This document shows, in pieces, positions 59,595 through 64,000 of a DNA stretch of 64,000 nucleotides (the first letter of the stretch is position 1; the number at the start of each line of letters is the position of its first letter). Position numbers and translations under genes: made by a program. The stretch is from Candidatus Accumulibacter regalis (lineage in GTDB: Bacteria; Pseudomonadota; Gammaproteobacteria; Burkholderiales; Rhodocyclaceae), in assembly GCA_000585075.1 (NCBI GenBank), contig JEMY01000034.1:83804-147803 (forward strand), written 5' to 3'. The notes under the pieces were generated by a model, which worked only from the letters and a program-made list of their open reading frames with translations, was not told where the DNA came from and searched no databases.

Positions 59595-60713
59595 TCAGCC
59601 GGCAGGCGGCGGCCCTTTCCTCCGCGGCGATTCGGCGATGCTCGCCGACGCTGCCTCGGCAACAAGCGGGGCATCGTCCAGCCACGCTTCGAGCAGGGTA
59701 TAGGTAACCGCCAGAACCACCGGACCGACGAAAATACCGACCAGACCGAAAGCCAGCAAGCCGCCGATGACGCCGGCGAGAATCAGCAGCAGGGGCAGGT
59801 CGGCGCCTTGCTTGATGAGCAGCGGACGCAGGAAATTGTCCATGGTCCCGACGATCACCGTCCACACCAGCAGGAAGGTTCCCCAGCCGGTATCGCCGCT
59901 CCAGTACAACCAGACGACGGCGGGCGCCAGCAAGAGCGTCGGCCCGAGTTGCGCAATGCAGAGCATGAACATCAAGGCGGTCAGCACCGGGGCAAAAGGC
60001 ACGCCGGCGATAGCCAGGCCGATACCACCGAGTACCGACTGCACGAAGGCCGTAATGCCGACGCCAAGGGCCACGGCACGCACGGCTTGCCCGGCCAGAA
60101 CGACGGCGCCTTCCCCGCGTTCTCCGGCCAGGCGGCGCCCGAAACGGCGAACTTCGTCAGCCGCCCGTTCACCGGATGAATAGAGCACCGCCGACAGCGC
60201 AACGGTCAACAAGAACTGCACGAAAACCAGCCCGAAACTGCCGACCTCCCTGGCGAACCACCTGGTCAGATTGCCCGCATAGGGGGCGATCTTGGCCGTC
60301 AGTTCCGAGGTTCCGACAACCGCCAGCTGCATCCACGCCTGGTCAAGCCGGTGCCCGACCAGCGGCAGGCTGGCCACCCACTCGGGCGGCGGCGGCACCT
60401 CGAAGCTGGCAGCAAGCCTCCCCCAGCTGACGATCTGCGGGGCATTCTCGACGAGCGTGGCGATGGCCAGCGACAAGGGAACGACGAGCACCAGCAGGAC
60501 CAGCAGGGTCATGATCATCACCGCCGGGGCACGCCGATTGCCGAGGTGCCGCTGTATGCGCAGCATCACCGGCCAGGTGGCAACGACGACCATCGTCGCC
60601 CAGATCAGCGCCGGCAGAAACGGCCTCAGAATCCAGCCGGAAGCGGCAATCAGCACGCCAATGAATAGGACGGCCAGGGTTGTTCGGGCGACTTCGGTTC
60701 TGTTGGTATTCAT
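59595..60713 (-). CDS. AI-2E family transporter
   Basis: Multiple TMs, 'FLPALIWATMVVVATWPVMLRIQRHLGNRR', 'VIGGLLAFGLVGIFVGPVVLAVTYTLLEAW'. Confidence 0.9.
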   Translation of the reverse strand: MNTNRTEVARTTLAVLFIGVLIAASGWILRPFLPALIWATMVVVATWPVMLRIQRHLGNRRAPAVMIMTLLVLLVLVVPLSLAIATLVENAPQIVSWGRLAASFEVPPPPEWVASLPLVGHRLDQAWMQLAVVGTSELTAKIAPYAGNLTRWFAREVGSFGLVFVQFLLTVALSAVLYSSGERAADEVRRFGRRLAGERGEGAVVLAGQAVRAVALGVGITAFVQSVLGGIGLAIAGVPFAPVLTALMFMLCIAQLGPTLLLAPAVVWLYWSGDTGWGTFLLVWTVIVGTMDNFLRPLLIKQGADLPLLLILAGVIGGLLAFGLVGIFVGPVVLAVTYTLLEAWLDDAPLVAEAASASIAESPRRKGPPPAG

Positions 60714-61446
60714 CGTTCCCTTGTCCGGATCGTGTTTTCGCGGAAAAGCTTCTGCTCCGCCCGGGTGCGGGCTTCGGCATGAGCATTCCGGGCGCGGCGG
60801 GCCGTCTGACTGGGCATGGTAGCTCAATTCAGGACACCCGGCGTGAGCGGGTGGCAGCGCTGAAGGCACACGCGCACCGCAAATACACCCCCTGATTCGC
60901 GTACCGATGGATCCGATCATTGCCGTCGAAATGATGGTCGTCCACATCGAACAGGGCCGGGATCGCTCCCCGCCAGCGACCTTCGCCTGTTCCCCGACCG
61001 CCTTCCCCACCCTTGCCGGCACGCTGATCACGCGACCTCGCTGCTTTCGTCAATTCGATGCTGAACGGCATCAATATGACTCGGATGCGCGAGGCGACCA
61101 GTCGATCGACGTCGTCGCGCGTGCGGCCGGCCTCCGGGTGAGACCGACCGACAGCGTGCAGCGGCCAGACACGCCCACTGCCGCCGCCAGCGTCTGCCGG
61201 GACCTTCCTTCTAAACACCTGATCGGCAAGGTCTTTTTCCATCTCGCCGGCATGGTTTCCTGGCCTACAATCGCCCTCGCATAACTGAAAGATGTGCCAT
61301 AATCGGCGCGCCTTCTTGCCACCGCGCTTGCCGTGCGTGGCTTAGTTGGTGCGGTGGCCAAGCCAAGCTTCCCAAGGAAGAGGAAACCGGCCGGCGATCG
61401 AGTCTGCGACGACCGCATTTCAAACTGTCAAAGGAGGGTTTATCCC

Positions 61447-62034
61447 GTGAATGGTTTACTCAAGCTTTCAAGCCTGATTGATGCCCTCACCGAGCGCGTT
61501 GGCAAGAGCATCATCTGGCTGGTACTGGTCGTCACCTTGATCGGTGCCGGTAACGCAGTCATGCGTTACACCATTGACTACAGCTCGAACGCGTTTCTCG
61601 AGATTCAGTGGTACCTGTTCTCGGCAATTTTCCTGCTCGGCGCAGGCTACGCGTTGATGCGCAACGAGCATGTGCGCATCGACCTCATTGCCGGCAAGTT
61701 TTCCAAACGCGGGCAAGCGATGATCGACATCTTCGGCATCATCTTCTTCCTGATGCCGATGGCCGTTGCCGTGATGTACATGTCGTGGCCGATATTCGTC
61801 CTCGCCTATGAAACCAACGAGCAGTCGAGCAATGCGGGTGGCCTGACCATCTGGCCGGTGCGCCTGCTGGTACCGATAGGCTTCTTTCTGCTGGTCATTC
61901 AGGGCATTTCGGAACTGATCAAACGGATCGGTTTCGTGCAGGGCCTGTGCCCCGACCCGACTGCCAAGCCCAGCAAACCAACGGCCGAAGAAGAACTGGC
62001 ACTGGCCATCAAGGCCCGCCAGGGAGAACTGTGA
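61447..62034 (+). CDS. TRAP transporter small permease (DctQ-type)
   Basis: 'FLEIQWYLFSAIFLLGAGYALMRNEHVRIDLIAGKFSKR'; GTG start; overlaps dctM. Confidence 0.92.
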   Translation: MNGLLKLSSLIDALTERVGKSIIWLVLVVTLIGAGNAVMRYTIDYSSNAFLEIQWYLFSAIFLLGAGYALMRNEHVRIDLIAGKFSKRGQAMIDIFGIIFFLMPMAVAVMYMSWPIFVLAYETNEQSSNAGGLTIWPVRLLVPIGFFLLVIQGISELIKRIGFVQGLCPDPTAKPSKPTAEEELALAIKARQGEL

Positions 62035-63539
62035 TGACCGAGTTCCTGATCAACAACATGGCCCCGATCATCTTCGCCTCGATGGTCCTCTTTTTGCTCG
62101 TTGGCTTCCCGGTAGCATTCGCCCTGGCAGCCAACGGAATCTTCTTCGGCCTGATCGGCATCGAGCTCGGCCTGCTCGGCCCGCAACTGTTCCAGGCGCT
62201 GCCGGACCGCATCTTCGGCATCATGAACAACGATACCTTGCTGGCCATCCCCTTCTTTACCTTCATGGGGCTGATCCTCGAGCGCTCGGGCATGGCCGAA
62301 GACCTACTCGACACGATCGGCCAGCTTTTCGGACCGCTGCGCGGCGGCCTGGCCTTCGCAGTGATCTTCGTCGGCGCGCTGCTCGCGGCGACCACCGGGG
62401 TGGTGGCGGCATCGGTCATCTCGATGGGCCTCATCTCACTGCCGATCATGCTGCGCTACGGCTACAACACCAAACTGGCGACCGGCATCATCGCCGCGTC
62501 CGGAACGCTGGCGCAGATATTGCCGCCGTCGCTGGTACTGATCATCATGGCCGACCAGTTGGGCAAGTCGGTCGGTGACATGTACCAGGGCGCTTTCATC
62601 CCGGCCATCGCGCTCACCTGTCTCTACGTCGGCTACGTCATCCTGATCGCCATCTTCAAGCCAAGCTGGGTACCGGCACTGCCACGTGAAGCGCGAACGC
62701 TGCACGGAATGAAGCTTTTCATGCGTGCGCTGACGACCATGGTGCCGCCGCTGTTCCTGATCTTTCTGGTCCTCGGCACGATCTTCATGGGCATCGCGAC
62801 GCCGACCGAAGGCGGCGCGATGGGCGCGACCGGTGCGCTGATCATGGCGCTGGCACGGCAACGGCTGTCGCTGACGCTGCTCAAGCAGGCCATGGAATCG
62901 ACCGCCAAGCTGACCACTTTCGTGATCTTCATCCTGGTCGGCGCGCGCGTCTTCTCGCTCACCTTCTACGGGGTAGACGGGCACCGCTGGGTCGAGCATC
63001 TCCTCACCGGACTCCCGGGTGGCGAAGTCGGCTTCCTGATCGTGGTCAACGTTCTCGTCTTCCTCCTCGCCTTCTTCCTCGACTTCTTCGAACTCTCGTT
63101 CATCGTCGTGCCGCTGCTCGGGCCGGTCGCACAGGCACTGGGGATCGACCTGATCTGGTTCGGGATCCTGCTGGCGGTGAACATGCAGACCTCGTTCATG
63201 CACCCGCCCTTTGGTTTCGCGCTGTTCTTCCTGCGTTCGGTCGCCCCCGCATCGGTCAAGACCACGGACATCTACTGGGGTGCGATTCCCTTCGTGTGCA
63301 TCCAGGTGATCATGGTCGGCCTGCTGATCGCCTTCCCGCAACTGGTCACCTTTGGCCTCGACAAGGCGGTCAAGGTTGATCTCGACGCGGTCGAAATCGA
63401 GGTCCCGGGTTCGTCCTACGGCGGTGGCGGAGCGTACGGGTCGCCAGCCGGAGGCGCACAGGACGAGCAGCCCAAGCCGGGTGCAGCGGCAACCGATGCC
63501 ATCCTCGACATGGTCAAGGAGAGCAAGGAAAAGCAATAG
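62034..63539 (+). CDS. TRAP transporter large permease (DctM-type)
   Basis: 'LALAANGIFFGLIG', 'IPFFTFMGLILERSGMAEDLLDTIGQLFGPLRGGLA', 'GASGTLAQILPPSLVL'-like motif. Confidence 0.95.
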   Translation: MTEFLINNMAPIIFASMVLFLLVGFPVAFALAANGIFFGLIGIELGLLGPQLFQALPDRIFGIMNNDTLLAIPFFTFMGLILERSGMAEDLLDTIGQLFGPLRGGLAFAVIFVGALLAATTGVVAASVISMGLISLPIMLRYGYNTKLATGIIAASGTLAQILPPSLVLIIMADQLGKSVGDMYQGAFIPAIALTCLYVGYVILIAIFKPSWVPALPREARTLHGMKLFMRALTTMVPPLFLIFLVLGTIFMGIATPTEGGAMGATGALIMALARQRLSLTLLKQAMESTAKLTTFVIFILVGARVFSLTFYGVDGHRWVEHLLTGLPGGEVGFLIVVNVLVFLLAFFLDFFELSFIVVPLLGPVAQALGIDLIWFGILLAVNMQTSFMHPPFGFALFFLRSVAPASVKTTDIYWGAIPFVCIQVIMVGLLIAFPQLVTFGLDKAVKVDLDAVEIEVPGSSYGGGGAYGSPAGGAQDEQPKPGAAATDAILDMVKESKEKQ

Positions 63540-63604
63540 TCGGCACGCTGCGTTCGTCAAGCGTGAAACTTCCGTGCGACGACAGCAGGAATGCAGAACC
63601 GGAA

Positions 63605-63638
63605 AAGGAAACGGAGGCCATTGGCCTCCGTTTCCTTT
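63605..63638 (+). terminator. Rho-independent terminator after dctQM
   Basis: AAGGAAACGGAGGCC-ATT-GGCCTCCGTTTCCTT, perfect 15-bp stem. Confidence 0.7.
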
Positions 63639-63707
63639 CATCCCCACCCGGGCCGACCAGCAGCCGGCGGAAAAGCGCTCTAGCAGCCTGTCGGACTTGA
63701 TTCCGGC

Positions 63708-63773
63708 CAAGTCCGCGAATTTCACTATGCGGAACAAAAACAAGTCCGCGAATTTCACTATGCGGAACAAAAA
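63708..63773. repeat. Perfect 33-nt tandem duplication
   Basis: CAAGTCCGCGAATTTCACTATGCGGAACAAAAA twice in tandem. Confidence 0.95.
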
Positions 63774-63826
63774 AGCCGGATTTCCTTGATTTTCTGGCTT
63801 TTCCGAGGGTTTCCCCCTCCTTTTCC

Positions 63827-64000
63827 CTACTGTGGACGCAATACGGCCAGGCGCTTCAAATTCCATGCCATGCAAACCAGCGTCCACTCACCGGTGACCT
63901 TCTTCAAACCGCGCAGAGAGAAGCGGCGAAATCCCATCACCGACTTGATGATCCCGAACACCGGTTCGATGGTCTGCTTGCGTAGCGCGTAGTGCGCTCG
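63827..64000 (-). mobile_element. Transposase C-terminus (IS1182-like), truncated by window end
   Basis: Minus strand 'AHYALRKQTIEPVFGIIKSVMGFRRFSLRGLKKVTGEWTLVCMAWNLKRLAVLRPQ*'. Confidence 0.8.

Overview
GC-rich betaproteobacterial-type chromosome segment; gene content and style resemble Accumulibacter/Rhodocyclales, which is inference only. Four blocks can be read. (1) ~0.3-17.3 kb: a ParE/ParD-like TA pair, a cluster of small accessory genes sharing a repeated leader, then an HK97/GTA-like prophage structural module (HNH, TerS, TerL, portal, S49 protease, capsid, tail genes). The prophage is visibly broken: an in-frame TGA sits at apparent Trp positions in the capsid and holin-like genes, the segment from capsid to most of the tape measure is missing, and a PEP-CTERM/CHRD gene with its own sigma54-like promoter is inserted between protease and capsid. 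(2) ~17.5-31 kb: a defence island with a PLD-family protein, a frameshifted HTH gene, an AlbA_2/Schlafen-like ATPase gene, and a translationally coupled hsdR-hsdS-[AAA ATPase-DUF4276]-hsdM operon. It also holds a DNA methyltransferase remnant, a Fic gene, a GNAT/DUF1778 TA pair, an IS3 relic and a second DUF1778 fragment. (3) ~31-63.5 kb: mostly intact core genes, including MscS, an EncFtn-like ferritin, an Lpd-like reductase, dapF-DUF484-xerC, RegBA, feoAB plus an OprB-type porin, cyaY/lptM/lysA, pirin/LysR, MscK, AlaX, tRNA-Met, rng, U32 peptidase, ribE, AI-2E permease and TRAP dctQM. (4) ~63.6-64 kb: a transposase C-terminus running off the window. Best candidates for follow-up are the AAA/DUF4276 pair embedded in the type I RM operon, the sigma54-linked PEP-CTERM cargo gene in the prophage head module, the TGA-at-Trp lesions, and the repeated leader cassette upstream of four small genes. 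No searches were run; family calls are from motif recognition.
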